Positions 23,152 to 31,736 are shown, counted from the first letter of the stretch. The stretch is 33,663 bases of DNA from Nocardioides albidus (GCF_006335005.1 NZ_VDMP01000025.1:189962-223624); one strand, 5' to 3'. The notes: generated by a model from the sequence alone, not told the origin. Made by a program: numbers and translations.

Positions 23152-24535
23152 CCGCCACGGGGTCGTGGGCCGGGCGGTAGAGGTCCCGCACGATCACGGC
23201 CGCGAGGTAGAGCTCGCCGAGCACGCGCACCGCGATGCCCACCCAGTAGAACCCGGCGTCGCCGCCGCCGGCCGGCGCGAGGTAGCCGCCGAGGAACCAC
23301 CAGATCGTGCAGAAGTAGAGGACCTCGCTCGCCTGCCACACGATCTGGTCGCGCCAGCGCGGGCGCGCCAGGACCGCGAGCGGCAGCAGCCACAGGACGT
23401 ACTGCGGCGAGTAGACCTTGTTGACGATCAGGAAGCCGACCACGATCAGGTAGCCGAGCTGGGCCAGGCGGGGGCTGTCGAGGCTCGTCGCCGGCGCTCC
23501 TCGGCCCGAGGTCATGCCGATCACGAAGACCACGAGGCACCACGCGCCGAACAGGATCCACGACCAGAGGTTGATCGTGTGCGCCGAGAGGGCGAGGTCA
23601 CCGGCCTGGTCGGCGAGCTGCCACAGCGAGCCGAGGTCGGCCGCACGGTGGGCGTTGAACGACCAGAAGACCTTCCACTGCTCCGGCCCGGAGAGGTACG
23701 CCGGCGCGTTGGCGAGCAGCCAGGCGGCCGCCGCCGCCAGGGAGGCCAGCGCGAACGCTCCGGGCCGTCGCCGTCGCAGGCAGATGACCAGCAGGCCGCC
23801 GAGCAGGAACAGCGGGTAGAGCTTGACCGCGGCGCCCAGCCCGATCAGCACCCCCGTCAGGACCGGCCGCTCCCGCGACCACGCCCACAGCGCGCCCGCG
23901 ACCAGCGCGACCGCGAGCAGGTCCCAGTTGATCAGCCCCGTCAGCAGCAGGGTGGGGGACAGCGCGAACGCCGCCGCGTCCCACGGGCGGTCCCGGTTCA
24001 CGCCCACGAGGAGCCAGGTCGCGAGGAGCGCGAGGGCCGCGAAGCCCACGGCGTTCACCAGCAGGAAGATGTTCTGCTCGTCGTCGACCTCCGGGTCGCC
24101 GTACAGCTCGGAGACGGGTGCCCGGTAGCGGTCCTCGAGGTCCGGCGAGCCGTTGAGCCAGTGGGTGATCCAGGCCGTGCCCCAGGCCCAGTAGGCGATG
24201 CCGACGGGATACTCCATCACCTCGTAGCGCGCCCGGATCTGGTCGTCGTCGGAGTAGGGCCAGGCGTGCTCGGCCAGCCCCCGCGGGACGTAGAGCGGCT
24301 TGAGGTCGGTGTAGCACATGTGCGAGTACACCCAGTCCTGGTCGCGCCCCTGTACCAGGGAGCACGGCGCCTTCTGCACCAGCCCCGCCGCGAACACCAC
24401 GGCGGTGAGCAGGAGCAGGACCCGCGCCGGCGTCCACCACCGGTGCGGCCGCGCACGCTCGCCCATCGGACCGCCGACGACCTCGCTCAGCGCCGTGACG
24501 ACCGCGTCGTCACGGGTGGGGTGGACGTGCGGCAC
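23141..24535 (-). CDS. GT87-family membrane glycosyltransferase
   Basis: The 464-residue polytopic protein has about ten membrane segments. After a Lys/Arg-rich N-terminus, the first segment is VLLLLTAVVFAAGLV, followed by a long external loop with CYTDLKPLYVPRG. ALSPTLLLTGLINWDLLAVAL and the GLGAAVKLYPLFLLGG stretch are typical of GT87 (DUF2029) polyprenyl-phosphate-mannose-using transferases. It probably modifies a cell-envelope glycan; acceptor unknown. It follows the penicillin-binding protein gene with a 3 bp gap, and the same pairing occurs in M. tuberculosis (Rv0050-Rv0051, from memory). The GTG start at 24535 is uncertain; an ATG at 24466 is in frame. Its 3' end overlaps the racemase-like gene by 11 bp. 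Confidence 0.85.
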   Translation of the reverse strand: MPHVHPTRDDAVVTALSEVVGGPMGERARPHRWWTPARVLLLLTAVVFAAGLVQKAPCSLVQGRDQDWVYSHMCYTDLKPLYVPRGLAEHAWPYSDDDQIRARYEVMEYPVGIAYWAWGTAWITHWLNGSPDLEDRYRAPVSELYGDPEVDDEQNIFLLVNAVGFAALALLATWLLVGVNRDRPWDAAAFALSPTLLLTGLINWDLLAVALVAGALWAWSRERPVLTGVLIGLGAAVKLYPLFLLGGLLVICLRRRRPGAFALASLAAAAAWLLANAPAYLSGPEQWKVFWSFNAHRAADLGSLWQLADQAGDLALSAHTINLWSWILFGAWCLVVFVIGMTSGRGAPATSLDSPRLAQLGYLIVVGFLIVNKVYSPQYVLWLLPLAVLARPRWRDQIVWQASEVLYFCTIWWFLGGYLAPAGGGDAGFYWVGIAVRVLGELYLAAVIVRDLYRPAHDPVAATA

Positions 24536-24538
24536 GGA

Positions 24539-26776
24539 TCAGCGCCGCACGCGGGGATTGTTCCCGTTGCCCGGGTTCCCGAAGGTCGGCTGGGTCGGCG
24601 GCCCCGTCGGGAAGGTCGGCGTCGGCGGCGGCTCGGTCGGAACCGGGACCTGGGTGGTCGGCGGCGGAGGCGGAGGCGGCTGCGGGGTGGACGGAGCCTC
24701 CGGCGTCTTCGTCTCCTTGGGCTTCTTCGGCTTCTTCGGCGGCGGAGGCGGCGGCGGGACGTACTCGTGGCCGTCGGTCGGCGCCTCGCCCTTGACGTAC
24801 GCCGCGGGCGGCAGCTCCTCGACCTCCTCGCCCTCGAGGGCCCGGGTCATCACCGCCGTCCAGGTCTCGGCCGGGTAGGCGCCGCCGAAGTACGACGGCA
24901 GCCAGTCCTTGAGCTGCTCGTTGCCCTTGCCGCGCACGTACATCACGGCGGTCGCCAGCTGCGGGGTGTAGCCCACGAACCACGCCGAGGAGACCTCGCC
25001 GGCGCCGTTGGTGGCGGTGCCGGTCTTGCCCCCCGCCGGCCGGTCCAGGCCGAGTGCGGCCGTGCCGGAGCCGGACCTCACGACCTGCTGCAGGGCGTAG
25101 CCGACGTCGTCGGAGATCCCCTCGGGGAGGGCCTCGTGCGTGGCGACCTTGTGGGTGTAGCGCACCACGCCGTCGCGGTCGACGACCTTCTCGATGATGT
25201 AGGCGTCGGCGGCGACCCCGCGGTTGGCGATGGTGGCGTAGCCGTTGGCCATGTTGATCGGGCTCACCGTCTGCGAGCCCAGCGCGACGCCGGTGTTGGG
25301 CTCCAGGCCGGGGCTCGAGGTCGGGATGCCGTACGCCGGGTTGGCCGCCTCCTTCGGCGGGATGCCCATCGCGTTGGCGGTGGCGATGATCTGGTTCGGC
25401 CCGTCGGGCATGGCCAGGGTCATGTCGATGTAGGCGGTGTTGATGGAATCCTCGGTCGCCTTGATCAGGTTGACCCGGCCGTAGCTGTTGTCGCCCTGGT
25501 TCTCGATCGGGCGGCCGCCTCCCGGCAGCTCGTAGGGCGAGTTGCCGTCGAAGGTGTCCTTGAGCTCGAAGCCCGACTCGATGCCGGAGGCGAGGGCGAA
25601 GGGCTTGAAGGTCGAGCCGGCCTGGCCGCCGGCGACCGCCCAGTTGATCTGGGACTGGAGGTAGTCCTGGCCGCCGTAGAACCCGCGCACCGCGCCGGTC
25701 CCCGGCTCGACCGAGGCGACGGCGACGTGGAGCTGCTTGGGGCCGAAGCCCTCGGGCCGCTGCTCGGCGACGCCCTCGGCGGCGGCGGTCATCGCCTTCC
25801 TGGTGAAGGTCGTGGTGACCTGGAGGCCGCCGCCGTTGATCTCCTGGTCGCTGAAGCCGAGACGCTCGAGCTCCTGGCGCACCATGGTCAGTGCGTGGCC
25901 GCGCTGGCCGCCGTACTGCGCGCTCTCCTTGATCTTCGGGAACTTCGGCAGCGACTCGCGCGCCTGCGACACCTCGCCGGCAGGGGCGGTGTCCATCTTC
26001 TCCATCGAGTCGAGGACGTACTGGTAGCGCCCGAGGAGCTGCTCGGTCGCCTCCTCGCCGTTGTCGGGGTCGAGCCGGTTCGGGTTGTTGATGATGGCGG
26101 CCAGGGCCGCGGACTGCTTGAGGTTGAGGTCCTTGGCGTCCTTGGCGAACCAGGCCTGCGCCGCCGCCTGGATGCCGTAGGCGCCGCGGCCGAAGTAGAT
26201 GGTGTTGAGGTAGCCCTCCAGCACCTCCTGCTTCTTCAGCTGGTTCTTCACCTTGAGCGAGAGGATCGCTTCCTTGATCTTCCGCTTCCAGGTGCGCTCC
26301 TGGGTGAGGTAGAGGATCTTGACGTACTGCTGGGTGATCGTGGAGGCACCCTGGGTCGCGTTGCCCTGCGCGTTGCTGAAGGCCGCTCGCAGGATGCCCT
26401 TGGGGTCCAGGCCGTTGTCGGTCCAGAACGTCTGGTTCTCCGCCGCGACGACGGCGTCCTTGACGTACTGCGGCATCTCGTCGTAGTCGATCGAGTCACG
26501 CTTCTGCACCGCGAACTGGCCCAGCTGGCCCTTGCCGTCGGAGTAGTAGACCTGGGTGGTCTCGGTGAGGAAGTCGGCGTTGGGGTCGGGGATGTCGATC
26601 GACCGGTAGGCGATGAAGAACCCGGCCGCACCCAGCACCGCCATCACCAGGCAGGCGATCAGGCCCCAGATCGTGAACCTCTGCAGCCGCTGCTTCCAGG
26701 TCCGCGGCGTGCGGTCCTTCGTGCGCGACTTCGACCGCTTGGTCGGCGCTCCGGACTTCCGTTTTCCCTGAACCAC
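24539..26776 (-). CDS. ponA: Class A penicillin-binding protein (transglycosylase/transpeptidase)
   Basis: A 745-residue bifunctional peptidoglycan synthase. A basic cytoplasmic tail (1-33) is followed by a membrane anchor (34-57). In the GT51 domain the catalytic Glu113 sits in AAENQTFW, an actinobacterial variant of the EDxxFxxH motif, and GASTITQQ (143-150) is also present. The transpeptidase domain has SxxK at 388-391 (STFK), SxN at 444-446 and KTGT at 584-587, all intact. The C-terminal 110 residues are Pro/Thr-rich with poly-Pro runs and probably span the wall. The start is GTG 26776, with TACTCT 7 nt upstream and no ribosome site: leaderless. It is followed closely by the GT87 gene. 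Gene order matches ponA1 of M. tuberculosis. Confidence 0.93.
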   Translation of the reverse strand: MVQGKRKSGAPTKRSKSRTKDRTPRTWKQRLQRFTIWGLIACLVMAVLGAAGFFIAYRSIDIPDPNADFLTETTQVYYSDGKGQLGQFAVQKRDSIDYDEMPQYVKDAVVAAENQTFWTDNGLDPKGILRAAFSNAQGNATQGASTITQQYVKILYLTQERTWKRKIKEAILSLKVKNQLKKQEVLEGYLNTIYFGRGAYGIQAAAQAWFAKDAKDLNLKQSAALAAIINNPNRLDPDNGEEATEQLLGRYQYVLDSMEKMDTAPAGEVSQARESLPKFPKIKESAQYGGQRGHALTMVRQELERLGFSDQEINGGGLQVTTTFTRKAMTAAAEGVAEQRPEGFGPKQLHVAVASVEPGTGAVRGFYGGQDYLQSQINWAVAGGQAGSTFKPFALASGIESGFELKDTFDGNSPYELPGGGRPIENQGDNSYGRVNLIKATEDSINTAYIDMTLAMPDGPNQIIATANAMGIPPKEAANPAYGIPTSSPGLEPNTGVALGSQTVSPINMANGYATIANRGVAADAYIIEKVVDRDGVVRYTHKVATHEALPEGISDDVGYALQQVVRSGSGTAALGLDRPAGGKTGTATNGAGEVSSAWFVGYTPQLATAVMYVRGKGNEQLKDWLPSYFGGAYPAETWTAVMTRALEGEEVEELPPAAYVKGEAPTDGHEYVPPPPPPPKKPKKPKETKTPEAPSTPQPPPPPPPTTQVPVPTEPPPTPTFPTGPPTQPTFGNPGNGNNPRVRR

Positions 26777-26783
26777 GCAGCAC

Positions 26784-26789
26784 AGAGTA
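26784..26789 (-). promoter_or_regulatory. -10 box of the penicillin-binding protein gene, leaderless
   Basis: On the minus strand TACTCT ends exactly 7 nt before the GTG at 26776 with no Shine-Dalgarno between, the same spacing as at nfo and padR. Confidence 0.5.
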
Positions 26790-26946
26790 CGGCGCGGCGC
26801 TCAGCCGACCGATTTGCAACGTGACTGTCGACGGAGCACCGCCTTCGAGGAAGCGTCGCCATTCTGTCTCGGGTGAGGGGCGGCCGGGGTTAGGGTGCCG
26901 GACATTCCGGGTGCATGGGGTTCTCGGAGATCGATGGGAGTCCGGG

Positions 26947-27876
26947 ATGCCTGACATCGAGTTCGATCCGCTGGTGCAATTCCCCGAGATCGGGGCGATC
27001 CGCTCGGCCGTCAGGGCCGGCGCGTGGGAACCGGTGGCCAGCTACGTCGACGAGTGGCGCGTCGACGACCCGCAGCGCGCGAGCCTCGCTGCGTGGACGG
27101 TCGTCGAGACGGACGGGGCCGAGGCGCTGCTCACCGCCCAGCCCCGAACTCAGCTCACACGGACCCTCGCCGCGGCCCTCCGCATCCAGGAGGCCTGGCA
27201 GATCCGGGGGAGCGGCCGCGCCTCGACGGTCAGCGACGAGCAGTGGGTCGGCTTCCGGGCCAAGCTGGTCGCGGCCGAGCGGGAGCTGATGGAGCTCGCC
27301 GCGATCGATCCGCGCGACGGACTGGTCGCCTACCTCCGACTGACGTCGGGGCGGGGACTCGGGCTGGGGCTGAGCGAGGCGCAGCGGCGGTACGCACGAC
27401 TGGCCGCCATCTGCCCTGACTACATCAGCGCACAGATGGCGCACCTGCAGACCCTGGCGCCCAAGTGGTCGGGCTCGACGGAGCTGATGTTCGAGTTCGC
27501 ACGCACCGCCGTCAAGGAGGGCAGGCCGGGCAGCTCGGCCGGTCGACTCGTCGCCCTCGCCCACCTCGAGCACTGGCTCGACCTCGGCGACGAGGGCGGG
27601 TCGTACGTCGAGCGCGAGGAGGTCCAGCAGGAGCTCGTCGCGGCGGCGGACGCCTCGGTCTTCCACCCTGCATACGAGCCGGGACTGCGCTGGATCACCG
27701 ATCACTCCTATTTCGCCTGCCTGCATGCCATCGGCGGACGCCACGACCTGACCCGACGTCACTTCGAGGCCCTCGGCCCGGTGGCAGACCTCGACGCATG
27801 GAGCTACTTCGCCGACCCGCGCGCCGAGCACGATGCCGACCGCGCCCGGGCTCTCACAGAAGGAGCCCGCGCATGA
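26947..27876 (+). CDS. Hypothetical helical protein coupled to the M16-like gene
   Basis: The 309-residue protein is almost all alpha helix, with regularly spaced Trp and Ala/Leu pairs (GAWEPVASYVDEW, ASLAAWTVVE, ALRIQEAW) suggesting TPR-like or other solenoid repeats. It contains no signal peptide or membrane segment. I do not recognise the family. ATG 26947 is preceded by GGGAG 6 nt upstream; an upstream frame to 26821 is unlikely. TAGGGT at 26891-26896 may be its -10 box. Its stop overlaps the M16-like start (ATGA), so the two products are probably made in equal amounts and may act together. Confidence 0.75.
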   Translation: MPDIEFDPLVQFPEIGAIRSAVRAGAWEPVASYVDEWRVDDPQRASLAAWTVVETDGAEALLTAQPRTQLTRTLAAALRIQEAWQIRGSGRASTVSDEQWVGFRAKLVAAERELMELAAIDPRDGLVAYLRLTSGRGLGLGLSEAQRRYARLAAICPDYISAQMAHLQTLAPKWSGSTELMFEFARTAVKEGRPGSSAGRLVALAHLEHWLDLGDEGGSYVEREEVQQELVAAADASVFHPAYEPGLRWITDHSYFACLHAIGGRHDLTRRHFEALGPVADLDAWSYFADPRAEHDADRARALTEGARA

Positions 27877-29603
27877 CGACACAGCACTCCGAGGTCGCCG
27901 GCATCCCCCTCCTGCTCGGACCCGCCCTCGACGGCCGGTGCGCCGGCGGCCTGACGTTCCGGGTCGGGTACGCCGACGAGACGCTCGCCACCAGCGGGAT
28001 CACCCACCTGACCGAGCACCTCGCGCTGCACTTCAGCGATCCGACGAAGCTGCACTCCAACGGCATCACCGGAGCGAACACCACCACCTTCCACGTCAGC
28101 GGCACGCTCGAGGAGGTCGTCACCTTCCTCAACGAGGTCGCCGCGGCCCTGCGGGACCTGCCGCTGGACCGGCTGGAGACGGAGAAGTCGGTGCTGCGCA
28201 CGGAGGCGGCCCGGCGCGGTGGTCCCGCCGACATGCTGCACGCGTGGCGCTTCGGCGCCCGCGACTACGGCCTGGCCAGCTATGCCGAGCTGGGCCTGCA
28301 CCGGATCGGTCGCGAGGACGTCGCCGCGTGGGCCGCACGCTGGTTCACCCGCGACAACGCGGTCCTCTGGCTGGCTGCGGACGGCGTACCCGACGGCCTC
28401 GATCTCGCCCTGCCGGCCGGACGACGCCACCCCGCGCCTGCCGTGGAGCCGTGGCTGGCGCCCGGCCCGACCCACTACCTCGGGCGCGACGGCGTCGTCG
28501 CGGCGTCCGCCCTCATCGAGCGCAGCACCGCCGGCCGAGTGTTCGTGTCGGTCCTCGAGCAGGCGCTCTACCGCGAGCTGCGCCAGGTCGGCGGCTATTC
28601 CTACTCGCCCACGGCCTCCTACGAGCCCCTCGACCGCTCGAGCGCGGTCGTGTACGCGTTCGCCGACTCCCTGCCGGAGAAGCAGGACGCCGTCGTCGGC
28701 GGGTTCGTCGACGTGCTCGCCGGGCTCCGCCTCGGCCCGATCGCGGACGACGACATCGTGGCCGCGGTCAACCGGTTGCGCACCATGCTCGACCACCCCG
28801 ACGTCGCCACCCTCCGGCTCCCCGCCGACGCCGTCGACCTCCTCCTCGGGCACGACAACCTCACCGACGAGCGGGCGCGCGCCGAGCTCGACGCCGTCGA
28901 TGCCGCCGCGGTGCGCGCGGTCGCCGAGGAGGTGCACGCGTCGTCGCTGCTCCAGGTGCCCCGCCGCGCCATCGACTGGGCCGGCTACGTCGAGGCCCCG
29001 GACTACAACGACATCGCGGTCACCGGCACCTCCTACCGGTTCATCGAGGAGCCGGAGGCTCAGGTCACCGCCGACGCGACCGGCGTCAGCGTCGGCACCC
29101 CCGCCGGATCCACCGGTGTGCTCTGGTCGGACGCCGTCGCCCTCACCACCTACCCCGACGGCGCCCGGACCGCCATCGGCTCCGACGGCTACCAGGTGCA
29201 CGTCGAGCCCAACCTGCTCGCCGGTGACACCACCGCCCTGGTGGCCGCGATCGACGCCGGGGTCGGCAGCAGGCCCGAGATCGTCGTACCCCTGCCGGCG
29301 CGGGACCCCGAGCGGATCCCGGCCGTGTCGGAGCCGCCCGCAGCCGAACCGAAGAAGCGGACCGAGGAGGCCACCGGCCCGCGCTGGGCGCAGATCGCGG
29401 CCACCGTGTGCGGCGCCCTCGCCCTGGGCTCCCTGGTGTTCTTCCTCTGGGGCCTGATCCAGCACTTCACCGACGACGGCGCGGCGTCCGAGGAGCTCAC
29501 CCGGGTCCTCGGCCGCGGGCTCCGCGCGCTGCTCCTCGGCGGGCTCAGCGTGTGGTTCCACCGGATCGGGCAGGGCAGGAAGCCGGCCACCGCCCCGGCC
29601 TGA
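27873..29603 (+). CDS. Membrane-anchored M16-type metalloprotease-like protein
   Basis: The 576-residue protein carries the inverted zinc motif HLTEH (45-49, HxxEH) of M16 peptidases. Glu111 (or Glu104) in ETEKSVLRTE is a plausible third ligand. The second half-domain is also present: LYRELRQVGGYSYSP matches the conserved Arg and Tyr region of M16 C-terminal domains. After about residue 400 there is a separate beta-rich section. One membrane segment follows (about 512-535), then a second hydrophobic patch near 555, which is unusual for M16 enzymes. No signal peptide is seen, so the protease domain is probably cytoplasmic and tail-anchored. ATG 27873 overlaps the preceding stop. A strong hairpin follows at 29620-29648. 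Confidence 0.8.
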   Translation: MTTQHSEVAGIPLLLGPALDGRCAGGLTFRVGYADETLATSGITHLTEHLALHFSDPTKLHSNGITGANTTTFHVSGTLEEVVTFLNEVAAALRDLPLDRLETEKSVLRTEAARRGGPADMLHAWRFGARDYGLASYAELGLHRIGREDVAAWAARWFTRDNAVLWLAADGVPDGLDLALPAGRRHPAPAVEPWLAPGPTHYLGRDGVVAASALIERSTAGRVFVSVLEQALYRELRQVGGYSYSPTASYEPLDRSSAVVYAFADSLPEKQDAVVGGFVDVLAGLRLGPIADDDIVAAVNRLRTMLDHPDVATLRLPADAVDLLLGHDNLTDERARAELDAVDAAAVRAVAEEVHASSLLQVPRRAIDWAGYVEAPDYNDIAVTGTSYRFIEEPEAQVTADATGVSVGTPAGSTGVLWSDAVALTTYPDGARTAIGSDGYQVHVEPNLLAGDTTALVAAIDAGVGSRPEIVVPLPARDPERIPAVSEPPAAEPKKRTEEATGPRWAQIAATVCGALALGSLVFFLWGLIQHFTDDGAASEELTRVLGRGLRALLLGGLSVWFHRIGQGRKPATAPA

Positions 29604-29619
29604 CCGGGCCCCGACCCAC

Positions 29620-29648
29620 GGCCCGGGACCCCGATCGGGTCCCGGGCC
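29620..29648 (+). terminator. Hairpin terminator after the M16-like gene
   Basis: GGCCCGGGACCC (29620-29631) pairs perfectly with GGGTCCCGGGCC (29637-29648) across a 5-base loop, 16 bp after the stop. There is little T-run, as is common in this GC-rich background. It separates the operon from padR. Confidence 0.75.
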
Positions 29649-29692
29649 GCGTCATGTCTGCGACACGTCCGATCCATCGGAAGTTCACGTCC

Positions 29693-29722
29693 CATGGATA
29701 TATCGCTACGATAGATCGCATG
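29693..29722 (+). promoter_or_regulatory. padR promoter with near-palindromic operator, leaderless
   Basis: TACGAT (29707-29712) lies exactly 7 nt before ATG 29720. It sits inside a near-palindrome: ATATATCG (29698-29705) against CGATAGAT (29709-29716) around CTA, with CATG at 29693-29696 and again at 29719-29722. AT-rich dyads are typical PadR sites, so autorepression is likely. Confidence 0.5.
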
Positions 29723-30325
29723 GCACGGCGCGGGGACACCATCGAGCTGGCGGTCCTCGGACTGCTGCACGAGGGACCCATGCACGGCTACGAGCTGCGC
29801 AAGCGGCTCAACCTGATGCTGGGCTGGGGCCGCCTGCTGTCGTACGGCTCGCTCTATCCCGCGCTGAAGAAGATGCTCCGCGGCAACCTCATCGAGGAGA
29901 CCGTGCCCGAGGGTCCCCAGACCCGACGTCAGCGGATCGTCTACCAGGTGACCGATCTGGGCACCCAGGAGTTCTCACGCCTGATGTCGGAGGTGGGTCC
30001 TGCCGCGTGGGAGGACGACAACTTCGACATCCGGTTCCGCTTCTTCTCCTCCACCGACATGGAAATCCGGCTGCGCGTCCTCGAGGGACGCCGCTCCCGG
30101 CTCCAGGAGCGGCTCGACCGCGTCCAGCGCGAGCTGGCGATGACGCAGGCCGAGGCCGACCGCTACGCCGCCGAGCTGCAGCGTCACGGGGTGGAGTCGG
30201 TCGAGCGTGAGGTCCGGTGGCTCTCCGAGCTCATCAACGCCGAACGCGGCGTGCAACAGGCAACACCAGGGACGGAGACGCCGCCGGCACCTGCACCACA
30301 GGCAGCGCCGTCGACACCGTCCTGA
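29720..30325 (+). CDS. PadR-family transcriptional regulator
   Basis: The 201-residue protein has a PadR winged helix at about 8-90: [20 protein letters not shown], then [13 protein letters not shown] and [13 protein letters not shown] long C-terminal coiled coil (about 110-180, rich in Arg, Glu and Leu) mediates dimerisation. The last 25 residues are Pro/Ala-rich. PadR proteins are mostly repressors that leave DNA on binding a small molecule. The ATG at 29720 is leaderless under a -10 box inside a dyad, consistent with autoregulation. It lies 61 bp before ino1, and a padR gene beside ino1 is also found in M. tuberculosis (Rv0047c-Rv0046c, from memory), so it may control inositol synthesis. 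Confidence 0.9.
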   Translation: MARRGDTIELAVLGLLHEGPMHGYELRKRLNLMLGWGRLLSYGSLYPALKKMLRGNLIEETVPEGPQTRRQRIVYQVTDLGTQEFSRLMSEVGPAAWEDDNFDIRFRFFSSTDMEIRLRVLEGRRSRLQERLDRVQRELAMTQAEADRYAAELQRHGVESVEREVRWLSELINAERGVQQATPGTETPPAPAPQAAPSTPS

Positions 30326-30386
30326 TCCGACCAGGTCAGCACCTGATCATTCACGAGATGTCATGAGTACCAAGGAAGGAAACCCC

Positions 30387-31469
30387 ATGGGTTCGGTTCG
30401 AGTTGCGATCGCCGGCGTGGGCAACTGCGCCACGTCCCTGATCCAGGGCGTGCAGTACTACCGGGACGCCGATGCCGCGAGCACCGTCCCGGGGCTCATG
30501 CACGTCCAGTTCGGCGACTACCACGTGAGCGACGTCCAGTTCGTCGCCGCGTTCGACGTCGACGACCTGAAGGTCGGCAAGGACCTCTCCGAGGCCATCA
30601 ACGCCTCGCAGAACAACACCATCAAGATCGCCGACGTCCCGACGCTCGGCGTCGAGGTCCAGCGCGGCCCGACCCTCGACGGTCTCGGCAAGTACTACCG
30701 CCAGACCATCGACGAGTCCTCCGCCGAGCCGGTCGACGTCGTCCAGGTGCTCAAGGACGCCGAGGTCGACGTCCTCGTCTCCTACCTGCCGGTGGGCTCC
30801 GAGGAGGCCGACAAGTTCTACGCCCAGTGCGCGATCGACGCGGGCGTGGCCTTCGTCAACGCCCTGCCCGTCTTCATCGCCTCCGACCCGGTCTGGGCCA
30901 AGAAGTTCGAGGACGCCGGCGTCCCGATCGTCGGCGACGACATCAAGTCGCAGGTCGGCGCCACCATCACCCACCGCGTGATGGCCAAGCTGTTCGAGGA
31001 CCGCGGCGTCGCGCTGGACCGCACCTACCAGCTCAACGTCGGCGGCAACATGGACTTCAAGAACATGCTCGAGCGCGAGCGCCTGGAGTCGAAGAAGGTC
31101 TCCAAGACCCAGGCCGTCACCTCCAACCTGACCGGCTCGCTGTCCGGTCTGGTCGACGACAAGAACGTCCACATCGGCCCGTCCGACTACGTCGCGTGGC
31201 TCGACGACCGCAAGTGGGCCTACGTCCGCCTCGAGGGTCGCGCCTTCGGTGACGTCCCGCTCAACCTGGAGTACAAGCTCGAGGTCTGGGACTCCCCGAA
31301 CTCGGCCGGCATCATCATCGACGCCGTCCGCGCGGCCAAGATCGCCAAGGACCGCGGCGTCGGAGGCCCGATCATCCCCGCCTCGGCGTACCTCATGAAG
31401 AGCCCGCCGGTGCAGATCGAGGACACCGAGGGCCGCGCGCTCCTCGAGAAGTTCATCGCCGGCGAGTGA
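30387..31469 (+). CDS. ino1: Inositol-3-phosphate synthase
   Basis: The 360-residue protein converts glucose 6-phosphate to 1D-myo-inositol 3-phosphate using bound NAD+, the first step to phosphatidylinositol and mycothiol. It has the NAD-binding motif [15 protein letters not shown] (7-21), [16 protein letters not shown] and [12 protein letters not shown], the core signature of the family. Its length is close to that of the M. tuberculosis enzyme. AAGGAAGGAA lies about 6 nt before ATG 30387; an in-frame ATG at 30363 is less well placed. It probably has its own promoter within the 61 bp after padR or is co-transcribed. A terminator follows at 31489. Confidence 0.95.
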   Translation: MGSVRVAIAGVGNCATSLIQGVQYYRDADAASTVPGLMHVQFGDYHVSDVQFVAAFDVDDLKVGKDLSEAINASQNNTIKIADVPTLGVEVQRGPTLDGLGKYYRQTIDESSAEPVDVVQVLKDAEVDVLVSYLPVGSEEADKFYAQCAIDAGVAFVNALPVFIASDPVWAKKFEDAGVPIVGDDIKSQVGATITHRVMAKLFEDRGVALDRTYQLNVGGNMDFKNMLERERLESKKVSKTQAVTSNLTGSLSGLVDDKNVHIGPSDYVAWLDDRKWAYVRLEGRAFGDVPLNLEYKLEVWDSPNSAGIIIDAVRAAKIAKDRGVGGPIIPASAYLMKSPPVQIEDTEGRALLEKFIAGE

Positions 31470-31488
31470 CCCCTCGCTGATCGGCATC

Positions 31489-31529
31489 GCCGCCCCGGTT
31501 CGTACGACGGACCGGGGCGGCTGTCATTT
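31489..31529 (+). terminator. Terminator after ino1
   Basis: GCCGCCCCGGT (31489-31499) and ACCGGGGCGGC (31511-31521) form an 11 bp perfect stem with an 11-base loop, followed by TGTCATTTC. It begins 19 bp after the ino1 stop. Confidence 0.8.
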
Positions 31530-31533
31530 CCGC

Positions 31534-31732
31534 CGAGGTGCCACTCCTGGCCCTGCGAGGTGCCAACGCTGGACCGCCGAAGTGCCAGGTGGGTACCCCC
31601 GAGGTGCCCATCGACGTACGCCGCTCACCCCCACCGTCCGCCGGGCGTACGTCGATCGGCACCTCGCAGGGCCCGGATTGGCACCTCGCAGGGCCTGAGC
31701 TGGCACCTCGCAGGGCCTGAGCTGGCACCTCG
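31534..31732. repeat. Symmetrical element of 4 + 4 inverted 22 bp repeats around a 13 bp inverted repeat
   Basis: CGAGGTGCC begins at 31534, 31556, 31578 (as CGAAGTGCC) and 31600, exactly 22 bp apart. Its reverse complement GGCACCTCG begins at 31658, 31680, 31702 and 31724, again exactly 22 bp apart. Units are CGAGGTGCCA, about five variable bases, then GGCCCTG. Between the arrays ATCGACGTACGCC (31610-31622) and GGCGTACGTCGAT (31644-31656) are perfect inverted repeats with a 21-base centre. Everything is symmetric about base 31633. It lies between the ino1 terminator and the stop of the convergent gene at 31737. The right-hand units are more alike than the left-hand ones. No coding frame is credible. 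Confidence 0.85.
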
Positions 31733-31736
31733 TCGG

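Noticed and set aside
31534..31732. The regular repeats as a CRISPR array
   Set aside because: The period is 22 bp with only 9-10 conserved bases, spacers would be 5-12 bases, arrays face each other, and no cas gene is near.
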